Position numbers and translations under genes: made by a program
Notes under the pieces: generated by a model
The model's database searches: none
Told to the model about the DNA's origin: nothing
The model's input: only the letters and a program-made list of their open reading frames with translations
Assembly (NCBI GenBank): GCA_023391425.1
Contig: JAEWAX010000056.1
Coordinates: 1-25,714 of the forward strand
Length of the DNA: 25,714 nt
From: Bacillota bacterium
GTDB taxonomy: Bacteria > Bacillota > Clostridia > Acetivibrionales > DSM-1351
Reading direction: 5' to 3'
Shown here: piece after piece, positions 7,839 through 15,722 of the stretch
Layout: every line of letters starts with the position of its first letter
How positions within the stretch are numbered: the stretch's first letter is position 1

Positions 7839-9326
7839 TTATAAGAGCTTCCAAGCTATTTCATTCCATCTAAGCTCGTTACGGAGATTTAATAGTTTTG
7901 TATCCTTATTTATAAGAACATATTCTATTCCTGCCATCTCAGCCCAATCAATGAGTTGCTCAGCAGTAACCTGTGTTGAGAATACGCTATGGTGAGCGCC
8001 ACCTGCATATATCCATGCTTCAGCACCTACTTCAAGGGATGGCTCTGGCTTCCACAGAACTCTTGCTACAGGTAGCTTGGGCATATCAATTTTTGGTTGA
8101 ACAGCTTCAGCTTCAGCAATTATAAGTCTGAAACGATTTCCCATGTCTATAAGTGATGCACATACTGCATGACCAGAAGCTCCATCAAATACTATTCTTG
8201 CTGGGTCGGCCTTACCGCCTATACCTAATGCATGAACCTCAAGGCGGGGTTTTGTTGCAGCAATAGTTGGGCAAACTTCCAACATGTGAGCTCCGAGAAT
8301 CATTTCATCACCAGGTACAAAATGATAAGTGTAGTCTTCCATGAAGGAAGTTCCCTTGTTGTCAGACATAACTTTCATAACATTTGTCAAAGCAGAAGTT
8401 TTCCAGTCGCCTTCTCCGCCGAACCCATAGCCTTGAGCCATAAGATCCTGTGCTGCCAAACCTGGGAGCTGCTTGAGACCGTGTAAATCTTCAAAAGTTG
8501 TAGTGAAAGCGCCCGCGCCAACTTCATCAAGAATAGCTTTTATACCAAGCTCTATTCTAGCCTGTTCTCTAATTGCTTCGAATTTTTCACCTGTTTGTGC
8601 ATCTGAGGCAATGTCATATCTGGTCTTGTATTCAGCTATTAAAGAATCTATTTCCTGATTAGTTACCTTGTTAACCTTGGCTACGAGATCACCAACTCCA
8701 TAAGTGTTAACTGACCAACCTAATTTAATCTGGGCCTCAACCTTGTCACCTTCAGTAACAGCAACTTCACGCATGTTATCACCAAATCTTACAACCTTTA
8801 AGTTACGGCTCCACATATAAGCAGCAGCTGTTCTTTCCCAAGCACCTATTCTTCCGCGAACACTTGCATCTTCCCAATAACCTGCAATAACTTTACGTGC
8901 CAAACGCATTCTTGCCGCGATAAAGCCATGTTCACGGTCACCATGAGCTGATTGGTTCAGATTCATGAAGTCCATATCGATTTCACCCCAAGGAATGGCC
9001 TGGTTGAATTGGGTGTGGAGGTGTAGGTAAGGCTTATTCAATTGAGAAAAGCCTGCAATCCACATTTTTGATGGTGAGAATGTGTGCATCCATGTAATAA
9101 TACCAGCGCATTTCTCATCTGAGTTTGCATCTATAAATACTTTTAGTATTTCGTCTGACGTGGTAACAATTGGTTTAAAAACAATCTTGTAAGGAATGGT
9201 TGAATCTAAATTTAACTGCTCTACCATAATTTTTGAATGCTCTGCAACTTGCTTCAGAGTCTCTGGACCATATAAATGTTGACTTCCTGTAATAAACCAA
9301 AACTCAAAATCTTTAATTTGTATCAT
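7839..9326 (-). CDS. araA: L-arabinose isomerase
   Basis: 495 aa, the usual family size (about 496-500). The ATG at 9326 is chosen because GGAGG precedes it by 9 bp; the longer frame to 9365 adds a non-conserved tail. The enzyme interconverts L-arabinose and L-ribulose in the cytoplasm with a Mn2+ ion. Seen are the N-terminal FWFITGSQHLYG, the WMHTFSPSKMWI segment, GEGDWKTSAL with the metal-ligand E305 (E306 in E. coli), SFMEDYTYHF with the second Glu, HMLEVCPTI with a metal His, and HHSVFSTQ with the last metal His. It is transcribed divergently from araR and has its own promoter with a probable AraR operator, and ends at a strong terminator, so it is monocistronic. Confidence 0.97.
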   Translation of the reverse strand: MIQIKDFEFWFITGSQHLYGPETLKQVAEHSKIMVEQLNLDSTIPYKIVFKPIVTTSDEILKVFIDANSDEKCAGIITWMHTFSPSKMWIAGFSQLNKPYLHLHTQFNQAIPWGEIDMDFMNLNQSAHGDREHGFIAARMRLARKVIAGYWEDASVRGRIGAWERTAAAYMWSRNLKVVRFGDNMREVAVTEGDKVEAQIKLGWSVNTYGVGDLVAKVNKVTNQEIDSLIAEYKTRYDIASDAQTGEKFEAIREQARIELGIKAILDEVGAGAFTTTFEDLHGLKQLPGLAAQDLMAQGYGFGGEGDWKTSALTNVMKVMSDNKGTSFMEDYTYHFVPGDEMILGAHMLEVCPTIAATKPRLEVHALGIGGKADPARIVFDGASGHAVCASLIDMGNRFRLIIAEAEAVQPKIDMPKLPVARVLWKPEPSLEVGAEAWIYAGGAHHSVFSTQVTAEQLIDWAEMAGIEYVLINKDTKLLNLRNELRWNEIAWKLL

Positions 9327-9350
9327 ATCATAACTCCTCCTACACAGTTT

Positions 9351-9368
9351 AACCTGTATGCACATGTT
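9351..9368. promoter_or_regulatory. Probable AraR operator at araA
   Basis: AACCTGTATGCACATGTT is an 18-bp imperfect palindrome (6 of 9 pairs) with the core TGTATGCACA. The core differs at one base from TGTATGTACA in the araR leader, and both sit just after the predicted transcript starts of divergent ara genes. It resembles the known Bacillus AraR box (ATTTGTACGTACAAAT). Confidence 0.5.
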
Positions 9369-9374
9369 TACTTT

Positions 9375-9403
9375 ATTTTATATTTATTCCTTAAAAAAAT
9401 CAA
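9375..9403 (-). promoter_or_regulatory. araA promoter
   Basis: On the - strand TTGATT (9403-9398), a 17-bp spacer and TAAAAT (9380-9375) precede the araA start by about 50 bp. The predicted transcript start near 9368 abuts the palindrome at 9351-9368. Confidence 0.5.
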
Positions 9404-9585
9404 TAATATTTTGAGCAAAAAAATAATTTTTATTTGTAGAAATAAATCAATAATAAATGAATAAATAAGGAAAATGTGGGAATAATATGCCCACGAATAG
9501 AGCTAAAAGCTTAAATGCAATTATTTTAATAAATTCAAAAAGTTCAAATATAAAATATATTAAAGATATACGAATTAAAAAAATA

Positions 9586-9614
9586 TTGAAAATGTATTTC
9601 TGTTGATATATACT
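9586..9614 (+). promoter_or_regulatory. araR-araB promoter
   Basis: TTGAAA (9586-9591), a 17-bp spacer and TATACT (9609-9614) give a good housekeeping-type promoter 46 bp before the araR ATG. The predicted start near 9621 lies immediately before the operator. Confidence 0.65.
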
Positions 9615-9622
9615 TTTTATAA

Positions 9623-9638
9623 AGTTGTATGTACAAGT
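9623..9638. promoter_or_regulatory. Probable AraR operator at araR
   Basis: TTGTATGTACAA (9625-9636) is a palindrome with 5-bp arms and a 2-bp centre, extended by A/T at 9623/9638. It closely resembles the AraR box of Bacillus and overlaps the first bases of the araR transcript, so it would give autorepression. Confidence 0.6.
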
Positions 9639-9659
9639 TGAAAATTGAGAGGTAAAGTA

Positions 9660-10763
9660 ATGCAACAGAATGGGATTAGTCAGACTAAATACGCTAAATT
9701 AATGGAGTACATTAAGAATGAAATTATAATGGGCAGAATAAAACCAGGTGATCAAATTCCATCTGAAAATACTTTGGCACAGGATTTGTCTTTGAGCAGA
9801 CATACTGTTAGAAAAGCAATATCTATGCTTGTCAATGAGGGATTCCTTTATACTGAACATGGGAAAGGAACATTTTGTAAAGATAAAAGTTTTAGTAGGA
9901 TGAATTCAAGGAACATAGGGGTAATGACCACTTATATTTCAGAATATATTTTTCCAAGGGTAATTCAAGGCATTGACTCTGTACTGTCAGAAAAAGGCTA
10001 TAGCATTATGCTTAAAAATACTGATAACGATGTGGAAAAAGAAGCTTTATACCTTCGAGAAATTCTAAACAAGGATTTGGAAGGCTTAATTATAGAACCT
10101 ACAAAAAGTGCTGTATTTTCTAATAATGTAGAGTTTTATAATGCTTTGGATGAAAATAATATACCTTATATCTTTATACATGGAGTGTATCAACAACTGG
10201 AGGATAAGCCTCAAATAATTCTGAATGATTCAATGGGTATGTATTTAGCTGTTAAATATCTAATAGATTTAGGCCATAAAAATATTATTGGAGTTTTCAA
10301 AGCCGATGATGTTCAGGGAATTGAAAGACATAAAGGATACGTAAAGGCGCTGTCTGATAGTGGTCTACAATACAATCCTGACAATGTGATATGGTTTCAT
10401 ACAGAAGACAGAAAAATAAAACCATTATCTACAATTTCAGACATGATTAGAAGTGGAAAAATAATAGATGCTATTGCCTGCTACAATGACCAGATTGCAT
10501 TTAACTTTTACGAAAGGATTACAGAATTGGGATTGTCGATACCGGATGATATTTCAATAACTGGCTTCGACGATTCTTATTATGCCACGAGTTGCCCAAT
10601 AAAGCTTACATCAGTAAGCCATCCTAAGGAACAACTAGGAGAGATGGCTGCTCAGACTTTACTCGATATGATTGGGAACCCAGAATACGCCAAAACCTCA
10701 ATTAAAAAGATAATTGAAACTGAATTAATTATTAGAGATTCTTGTAAGAAAAGAAAAATATAA
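9660..10763 (+). CDS. araR: Arabinose-responsive repressor, GntR-LacI type
   Basis: 367 aa from the ATG at 9660, preceded by GAGAGG; the TTG at 9645 in the same frame is upstream of that site and is rejected. Residues 8-75 form a GntR winged helix-turn-helix (IKPGDQIPSENTLAQDLSLSRHTVRKAISMLVNEG, GKGTF). From about 85 to the end there is a LacI/GalR-type periplasmic-binding-like sensor domain (NIGVMTTYISEYIFPRVIQGI, DAIACYNDQIAF, SITGFDDSYYA). This two-part build and size match Bacillus AraR (362 aa), which represses ara genes until L-arabinose binds. Its neighbours araA and the ribulokinase, and the AraR-like palindromes in both divergent promoters, support this identity. It is cotranscribed with the kinase 37 bp downstream. 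Confidence 0.9.
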   Translation: MQQNGISQTKYAKLMEYIKNEIIMGRIKPGDQIPSENTLAQDLSLSRHTVRKAISMLVNEGFLYTEHGKGTFCKDKSFSRMNSRNIGVMTTYISEYIFPRVIQGIDSVLSEKGYSIMLKNTDNDVEKEALYLREILNKDLEGLIIEPTKSAVFSNNVEFYNALDENNIPYIFIHGVYQQLEDKPQIILNDSMGMYLAVKYLIDLGHKNIIGVFKADDVQGIERHKGYVKALSDSGLQYNPDNVIWFHTEDRKIKPLSTISDMIRSGKIIDAIACYNDQIAFNFYERITELGLSIPDDISITGFDDSYYATSCPIKLTSVSHPKEQLGEMAAQTLLDMIGNPEYAKTSIKKIIETELIIRDSCKKRKI

Positions 10764-10800
10764 TTGTATTGATATATAAACTACTTAGAGGAGGAAATTT

Positions 10801-12408
10801 ATGAGTATTGAATTGAATGATATTAAAAATGCCATTATTAATGGTCAAACAGCAATAGGAATTGAACTAGGCTCTACCCGCATCAAAACGGTCCTAATCG
10901 GTGCAGACAATACACCGATTGCCTCTGGCAACCATGACTGGGAAAACAGTTATGTTAACGGCATTTGGACTTATAGCTTAGAGGATGTTTGGAAGGGAGT
11001 ACAGAGTAGTTACCAGAAAATGGTGCAAAATGTCAAAGAACAGTTTGGTGTAGCATTGGAAACTACGGGATCAATCGGTATCAGTGCTATGATGCACGGT
11101 TATTTGGTTTTTGATAAGAGTGGAGAGCTTTTAACACCTTTTCGTACCTGGCGCAACAACATAACTGGCCAGGCCTCTGAAACCCTGACCGAGCTATTTA
11201 ACTATCCTATTCCACAAAGATGGAGTATTTCCCATCTTTATCAAGCCATACTGAATCAGGAAGAACACTTATCCGACATTGACTATATGACAACATTGGC
11301 GGGCTACGTACATTGGAAATTAACAGGGCAAAAAGTTCTGGGAGTTGGAGAAGCATCAGGTGTTTTCCCAATTGACTTAAAGGCTAAAGATTTTAATTCA
11401 CAAATGATTGAACAGTTTAATCAACTGATTAGTCCACAAAATCTTCCATGGAGCTTGGAGAAGATCCTGCCAACTGTTTTAGTGGCTGGCGCAAAAGCTG
11501 GAGAACTCACTCAAGCAGGAGCACAGCTTCTGGATGCTACTGGTCAGCTGCAACCGGGTATTCCGCTTTGCCCTCCCGAAGGTGATGCAGGAACCGGCAT
11601 GGTAGCCACCAATAGTGTATCAGTCCGTACTGGAAATGTTTCGGCTGGAACATCAGTATTTGCGATGATTGTACTCGAAAAGGAACTATCTAAGGCATAT
11701 TCAGAGATTGACCTGGTAACGACACCAGCTGGTGACCTGGTAGCTATGGTGCATTCCAACAATTGTACCTCGGATTACGATGCCTGGATGGGTTTGTTTG
11801 CCGAAGTTACCAAAGCATTGGGCATGGATATCCCAAAACCTAAGCTTTATGACACATTACTTGGTATGGCACTCAAAGGGGATCCTGACTGCGGAGGCTT
11901 ATTATCATATGGTTATGTTTCAGGTGAACATATTACCCATTTTGAAGAAGGCCGTCCAATGTTTGTGCGTTCATCAAGCTCTAATTTCAATCTGGCTAAT
12001 TTTATACGAGTAAATTTATTTACATCATTGGGTGCTCTAAAGACCGGTCTTGATATTCTTTTGGAAAAAGAGTCTGTTAAGGTTGATGAAATCTTGGGGC
12101 ATGGCGGCTTTTTCAAGACTAAGGAAGTGGGACAGAAGATTATGGCAGCTGCCTTTAATGTTCCTGTATCGATTATGAAAACTGCTGGTGAAGGTGGAGC
12201 TTGGGGGATTGCATTATTAGCATCCTATATGGTAAATCGTTCAGAGAACGAGTCACTGGAGGATTTCCTCAAAGATAAGGTTTTTGCTGGAAATCAAGGT
12301 GATTCAATCGCTCCTGATCCATCAGATGTAGCAGGTTTTAACGAATTTATGAAACGCTACAAAAATGGATTGGCTATCGAAAGAGCTGCGGTCGACTATT
12401 TGAAATAA
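10801..12408 (+). CDS. araB: FGGY-family L-ribulokinase (non-canonical type)
   Basis: 535 aa after the strong site GAGGAGG. It is an FGGY sugar kinase with an ASKHA fold: phosphate-binding loop GIELGSTRIKTVL (residues 20-32), the substrate-side MMHGYLVF and FRTWRNN, EGDAGTGM near 260, NVSAGTSVFAM near 281, and the adenosine-motif segment TAGEGGAWGIALL near 462. It resembles the clostridial FGGY kinases often annotated only as ATPase or xylulokinase, rather than the 560-aa E. coli-type AraB. Position between araR and the rest of the ara genes, and lack of another kinase for L-ribulose, point to phosphorylation of L-ribulose with ATP to L-ribulose 5-phosphate. Xylulose or another ketopentose is an alternative. 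It ends at a terminator. Confidence 0.8.
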   Translation: MSIELNDIKNAIINGQTAIGIELGSTRIKTVLIGADNTPIASGNHDWENSYVNGIWTYSLEDVWKGVQSSYQKMVQNVKEQFGVALETTGSIGISAMMHGYLVFDKSGELLTPFRTWRNNITGQASETLTELFNYPIPQRWSISHLYQAILNQEEHLSDIDYMTTLAGYVHWKLTGQKVLGVGEASGVFPIDLKAKDFNSQMIEQFNQLISPQNLPWSLEKILPTVLVAGAKAGELTQAGAQLLDATGQLQPGIPLCPPEGDAGTGMVATNSVSVRTGNVSAGTSVFAMIVLEKELSKAYSEIDLVTTPAGDLVAMVHSNNCTSDYDAWMGLFAEVTKALGMDIPKPKLYDTLLGMALKGDPDCGGLLSYGYVSGEHITHFEEGRPMFVRSSSSNFNLANFIRVNLFTSLGALKTGLDILLEKESVKVDEILGHGGFFKTKEVGQKIMAAAFNVPVSIMKTAGEGGAWGIALLASYMVNRSENESLEDFLKDKVFAGNQGDSIAPDPSDVAGFNEFMKRYKNGLAIERAAVDYLK

Positions 12409-12514
12409 AATTATTTAATTAGACCTTATTGTTATAAAGATAAAAGCAAAAGCTACAAAGTAATAAATTGCTTTAAAATGCTAAAAGTAATTAATTTGTG
12501 TATGAGCATATGGA

Positions 12515-12568
12515 AAGAACTCCTTTTTTGGTTAATGACTAAGTATTAGCCAAAAAAGGAGTTTTTTA
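12515..12568 (+). terminator. Terminator of the araR-araB operon
   Basis: A 19-bp stem (12518-12536 and 12545-12563, one G-T pair, extendable by about 3 bp) with an 8-nt loop is followed by TTTT. It ends the araR-araB unit 110 bp after the kinase stop. Confidence 0.85.
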
Positions 12569-12602
12569 TGTTTTACAAAAGAATGTTTTTTGAAAAACAA
12601 AT

Positions 12603-12665
12603 AAACTCTAAAGTATGTGAAACATCTGCTTTATAGTTCATGTTGTTTCATAAACTATAGAGTTT
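12603..12665. repeat. Large imperfect palindrome upstream of the riboside operon
   Basis: Two 22-nt arms (12603-12624 and 12644-12665) match as inverted repeats at 19 of 22 positions with a 19-nt loop. The arms start or end with AAACTCTA/TAGAGTTT and contain TGAAACA/TGTTTCA. The right arm runs into the next palindrome at 12661-12686. It lies after the araB terminator and upstream of the operon promoter. Confidence 0.7.
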
Positions 12666-12686
12666 AGGAAATGGTTTTCCTAAACT
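12661..12686. promoter_or_regulatory. Upstream operator candidate O1 of the riboside operon
   Basis: Perfect 11-bp arms AGTTTAGGAAA and TTTCCTAAACT around 4 bp. The inner part AGGAAA-N4-TTTCCT (12666-12681) is repeated at 12812-12827 next to the promoter. Confidence 0.55.
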
Positions 12687-12764
12687 AAAGTACCAAATAT
12701 TTCAGTAATTTTGAGATTTAGACCAAAAATATTAGCAAAAAACAAAAAAATATGACAAATACTG

Positions 12765-12792
12765 TTGACATTTGTCTAGATATATAGATAAT
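12765..12792 (+). promoter_or_regulatory. Promoter of the riboside operon
   Basis: TTGACA (12765-12770), 16 bp and GATAAT (12787-12792) precede the LacI-ribokinase gene by 51 bp. The -35 box is a perfect consensus. Confidence 0.65.
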
Positions 12793-12811
12793 GTATGCAA
12801 GAAATGTGTTT

Positions 12812-12827
12812 AGGAAAAATGTTTCCT
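12812..12827. promoter_or_regulatory. Promoter-proximal operator candidate O2
   Basis: AGGAAA-N4-TTTCCT lies at about +13 to +28 of the predicted transcript and 3 bp before the ribosome binding site AAGGAG (12831-12836). It is the second copy of the motif at 12666-12681, with centres 146 bp apart (about 14 helical turns). The likely binder is the LacI domain of the adjacent gene. Confidence 0.55.
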
Positions 12828-12843
12828 GGTAAGGAGCTGTTTC

Positions 12844-14718
12844 ATGAATATAAAAGAGATAGCAAAACTTGCATGTGTTTCAGTATCAACTGTCTCAAAA
12901 GTTATAAATGATAAAGATGGTAATATCAGTAAAGAGACAAGAGAACGTGTCATGAAAATCGTAAAGGAATGTAACTATATTCCTTATGCTGGTGTCCATA
13001 CTAACAAAAACACAAGGTCTTTGCTCCTTGGCGTTATGATAAGCAAACAGCCTGGGCATGAGATAATACTTTCTGGTATTGTTGAGACAGCAAAAAGAAA
13101 CGGATATACCCCCGTACTTTGTACAGCAGACACACCGGAAGAAGAATATAAAAGTATTACAATGCTTTGTTCACATAATGTAGATGGGATACTGTGGGAT
13201 AAATTAAAGGATTCATATAGTGATTGTGAAAGTCAGTTAATAGACCAACAGATACCATATTATGTTATAGACTGTTACAATCCTCCATCTCCAGATAGAG
13301 GTTCATTTGACTATTCAACTCTTGCTTATAATACAACTCAGGCATTAATAAACCATAAGCACCAAAAAATCGGGTGTTTGACACAGAGTAATGATAGTAG
13401 AGAAAAAAGGTTTCAGAAAGGTTTTGAACAATGTCTTTTTGATAATAAACTTCCTTTTGATGTAAATATGCTTTGTGTTATGCAAGAAAACACATTCGAC
13501 ATTTCAGTTCTTATGCATAATTATACTGGCATTATATGTTTTAATGCCTGTTTAGCAGGGAAAATTTATGAGCATGCAGCATACAATAATATAAAAATTC
13601 CTAGGGAATTTTCAATAGTAAGCTTAGTAAAGGATCCAAAAGAAATTTATCTGCTCCCAAAACTTTCTTCAATTCATTTACCATTTTATGAACTTGGTGA
13701 ATATGCTTGTAAACGGTTAGTGGCTAAGGTCGAAAAAACACGAGTTCCTGAAGTACCCTTCAAGAGCGATAAAAAGGTTGAAGGTGAAAGCAGCATAGAT
13801 GTTCCGATAACAGTGCGCAATAAAAAAATAGTTGTTGTTGGGGCTATAAATATGGATACGCTATTAAACCTTGGACAGGTACCGCAAATAGGTGAAACGG
13901 TTACTACAAAAAAACGAGCTACCATTCCAGGCGGAAAAGGTGTTAACCAAGCAATAGGTGCTGCTAAGTTAGGAGCAGAGGTATACTTAATTGGAAAGAT
14001 AGGTAAGGACTATGAAGCGAGTATACTGTATGACTTTTTGAAGATTAACAACGTAAATATTGAAGGGGTTTCTACCAGTACTGAAGTGGCTACCGGTCAT
14101 GCATATGTATATGTAAAAGATAATGGTGAAAGTGGAATAGTTGTTTATGAAGGGGCAAACAATCAACTGTCTCCTAAGGATATTGAAATCTATAGGAATA
14201 TGTTTGAGAATGCAAGCTTTTGTTTACTACAGACAGAGATAAATCTAGAGACGGTGGAGTGCGCTGCGAAGACAGCACAAAAATGTGGCGCAAAGGTAAT
14301 TCTAAAGCCGTGTGCAGTTACGGAAATTAGCGTCAGTCTGATTAAAAATGTTGATATACTCATACCAAATCGTAATGAGATTGAAGAACTTTGTCCAGAA
14401 AAAAAATCTTTGGAAGAAAAAGCTCAATATTTTTTGGATCGCGGCGTGAAACATGTCATAGTGACCTTGGACCATGATGGGTGTTATTTAAAAGATAGTG
14501 AGCATTCAATATATTTTGAAGCTGCGGATTTTGATGCTGTTGATACAACAGGAGCGGCAGATGCATTTGCTTCAACATTGGCAGTCTATCTTTCTAAAAA
14601 TTATGATATTTGTACGGCAATTAAATATGCTACATATGCAGCTGGCTTTTCTATAACAACACAGGGAGTACCTCCTGCATTGGTAGATAAAAGCACTTTA
14701 GATTTGTTAGACGTATAA
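12844..14718 (+). CDS. LacI regulator fused to a ribokinase-like domain
   Basis: 624 aa in one frame. Residues 1-55 are a LacI helix-turn-helix (MNIKEIAKLACVSVSTVSKVIN) with hinge; about 60-300 a LacI-type sugar-sensing domain; 305-325 a linker; 328-620 a PfkB/ribokinase domain with INMD near 335 and GGKGVNQA (363-370). The kinase domain departs from ribokinase in active-site motifs: DTTGAAD instead of DTTxAGD (catalytic D573 kept, the anion-hole Gly changed to Ala), LKPCAV where LxPAPA is usual, and PNRNE where PNETE is usual. It may still phosphorylate ribose slowly or serve as a sugar or nucleotide sensor coupled to repression. It is the first gene of the riboside operon, and a second, canonical ribokinase closes the same operon. 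Start follows AAGGAG by 7 bp. Confidence 0.9.
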   Translation: MNIKEIAKLACVSVSTVSKVINDKDGNISKETRERVMKIVKECNYIPYAGVHTNKNTRSLLLGVMISKQPGHEIILSGIVETAKRNGYTPVLCTADTPEEEYKSITMLCSHNVDGILWDKLKDSYSDCESQLIDQQIPYYVIDCYNPPSPDRGSFDYSTLAYNTTQALINHKHQKIGCLTQSNDSREKRFQKGFEQCLFDNKLPFDVNMLCVMQENTFDISVLMHNYTGIICFNACLAGKIYEHAAYNNIKIPREFSIVSLVKDPKEIYLLPKLSSIHLPFYELGEYACKRLVAKVEKTRVPEVPFKSDKKVEGESSIDVPITVRNKKIVVVGAINMDTLLNLGQVPQIGETVTTKKRATIPGGKGVNQAIGAAKLGAEVYLIGKIGKDYEASILYDFLKINNVNIEGVSTSTEVATGHAYVYVKDNGESGIVVYEGANNQLSPKDIEIYRNMFENASFCLLQTEINLETVECAAKTAQKCGAKVILKPCAVTEISVSLIKNVDILIPNRNEIEELCPEKKSLEEKAQYFLDRGVKHVIVTLDHDGCYLKDSEHSIYFEAADFDAVDTTGAADAFASTLAVYLSKNYDICTAIKYATYAAGFSITTQGVPPALVDKSTLDLLDV

Positions 14719-14743
14719 ATGATTAAAAAGGAGGCAAGGTAAT

Positions 14744-15661
14744 ATGTTTATTGATAATAAAAGAATGATAGAGCGATTACAAAAACCCAAAGGCAAAATT
14801 GACGTCGTTTTCGATACAGATACATATAACGAAATAGATGATCAGTATGCATTGGCCTATCTTATTAAGAATCCTGAAAGGCTCAACGTAAAAGCCATTT
14901 ATGCAGCACCGTTTCTCAATGATAAAAGTTCAGGCCCAGCAGATGGAATGGAGAAAAGCTATCGAGAGATAATGAATATTCTGTCTTTAATGGAATGTGA
15001 TGAGCTTAAAAAGCTTGTGTATAAAGGTTCTGAAACATTTATGCCTGACGAGAATACACCTGTACAATCGGCTGCTGCAAACGATCTTGTTCAACGAGCT
15101 ATGGAGTACAGCGAGGATAATCCCCTTTACGTCATTGCTATAGGGGCAATCACTAACATTGCATCTGCTTTACTTATAAAACCAGAAATAAAAGATAGAA
15201 TAGTGCTGATATGGCTTGGTGGAAATGCTCATCACTGGAAAGATAACAAAGAGTTTAACTTATACCAAGATATTGCGGGTGCGAGAATTGTTTTTGGATG
15301 TGGCGTTCCATTAGTACAGCTACCATGTATGGGAGTTGTTTCTGCTTTCACTACTGGAGGACCGGAACTTGAGTTTTGGCTACGTGGAAAAAACAAGCTG
15401 TGCGATTATCTTGTGGATGCAACAACAGCCGAAGCAAAAAGATGCAATGGTGGAGAATTCTGGACGCGTCCTATCTGGGATGTTACGGCGGTAGCATGGC
15501 TCTTGGAAGGCGACTATATGCTTGAATGTTTTGAACCTAGTCCTATACCTGAATATGACAATACATATTCTTTTGACAAAGACAGGCATCTAATCAAATA
15601 TGTTTATCATATTAACAGAGATAGTTTGTTTGGAGACCTTTTCACAAAACTTGCAAAATAG
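14744..15661 (+). CDS. Nucleoside hydrolase (IU-NH family)
   Basis: 305 aa, family-typical length. It hydrolyses ribonucleosides, or another N-riboside, to base and ribose in the cytoplasm. The Ca2+ site is DTDTYNEIDD (D24, D26, D32, D33), two residues longer than the usual DTDPGxDD. Further family motifs are AIGAITNIASAL (132-143), WLGGNAHH (157-164), EFNLYQDIAGARIVF (N172, D176) and the metal-ligand segment WTRPIWDVTAVAWL (D246). Start follows AAAAGGAGG at 7 bp, 25 bp after the LacI-ribokinase stop. The operon with ribokinase explains the fate of the released ribose. The spread first motif and unusual NAHH suggest an atypical substrate; base preference is not assignable. Confidence 0.85.
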   Translation: MFIDNKRMIERLQKPKGKIDVVFDTDTYNEIDDQYALAYLIKNPERLNVKAIYAAPFLNDKSSGPADGMEKSYREIMNILSLMECDELKKLVYKGSETFMPDENTPVQSAAANDLVQRAMEYSEDNPLYVIAIGAITNIASALLIKPEIKDRIVLIWLGGNAHHWKDNKEFNLYQDIAGARIVFGCGVPLVQLPCMGVVSAFTTGGPELEFWLRGKNKLCDYLVDATTAEAKRCNGGEFWTRPIWDVTAVAWLLEGDYMLECFEPSPIPEYDNTYSFDKDRHLIKYVYHINRDSLFGDLFTKLAK

Positions 15662-15677
15662 AACTATAACCTGTAAA

Positions 15678-15696
15678 TAACAGCTATTTGCTGTTA
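15678..15696 (+). other. Hairpin upstream of the binding-protein gene
   Basis: TAACAGC and GCTGTTA arms (15678-15684 and 15690-15696) with a 5-nt loop lie in the 61-bp gap between the hydrolase and binding-protein genes. No T-tract follows, so it is more likely an mRNA processing or stabilising element than a terminator. Confidence 0.45.
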
Positions 15697-15722
15697 AATA
15701 AATAAAAAAAAGGAGAGAAAAC

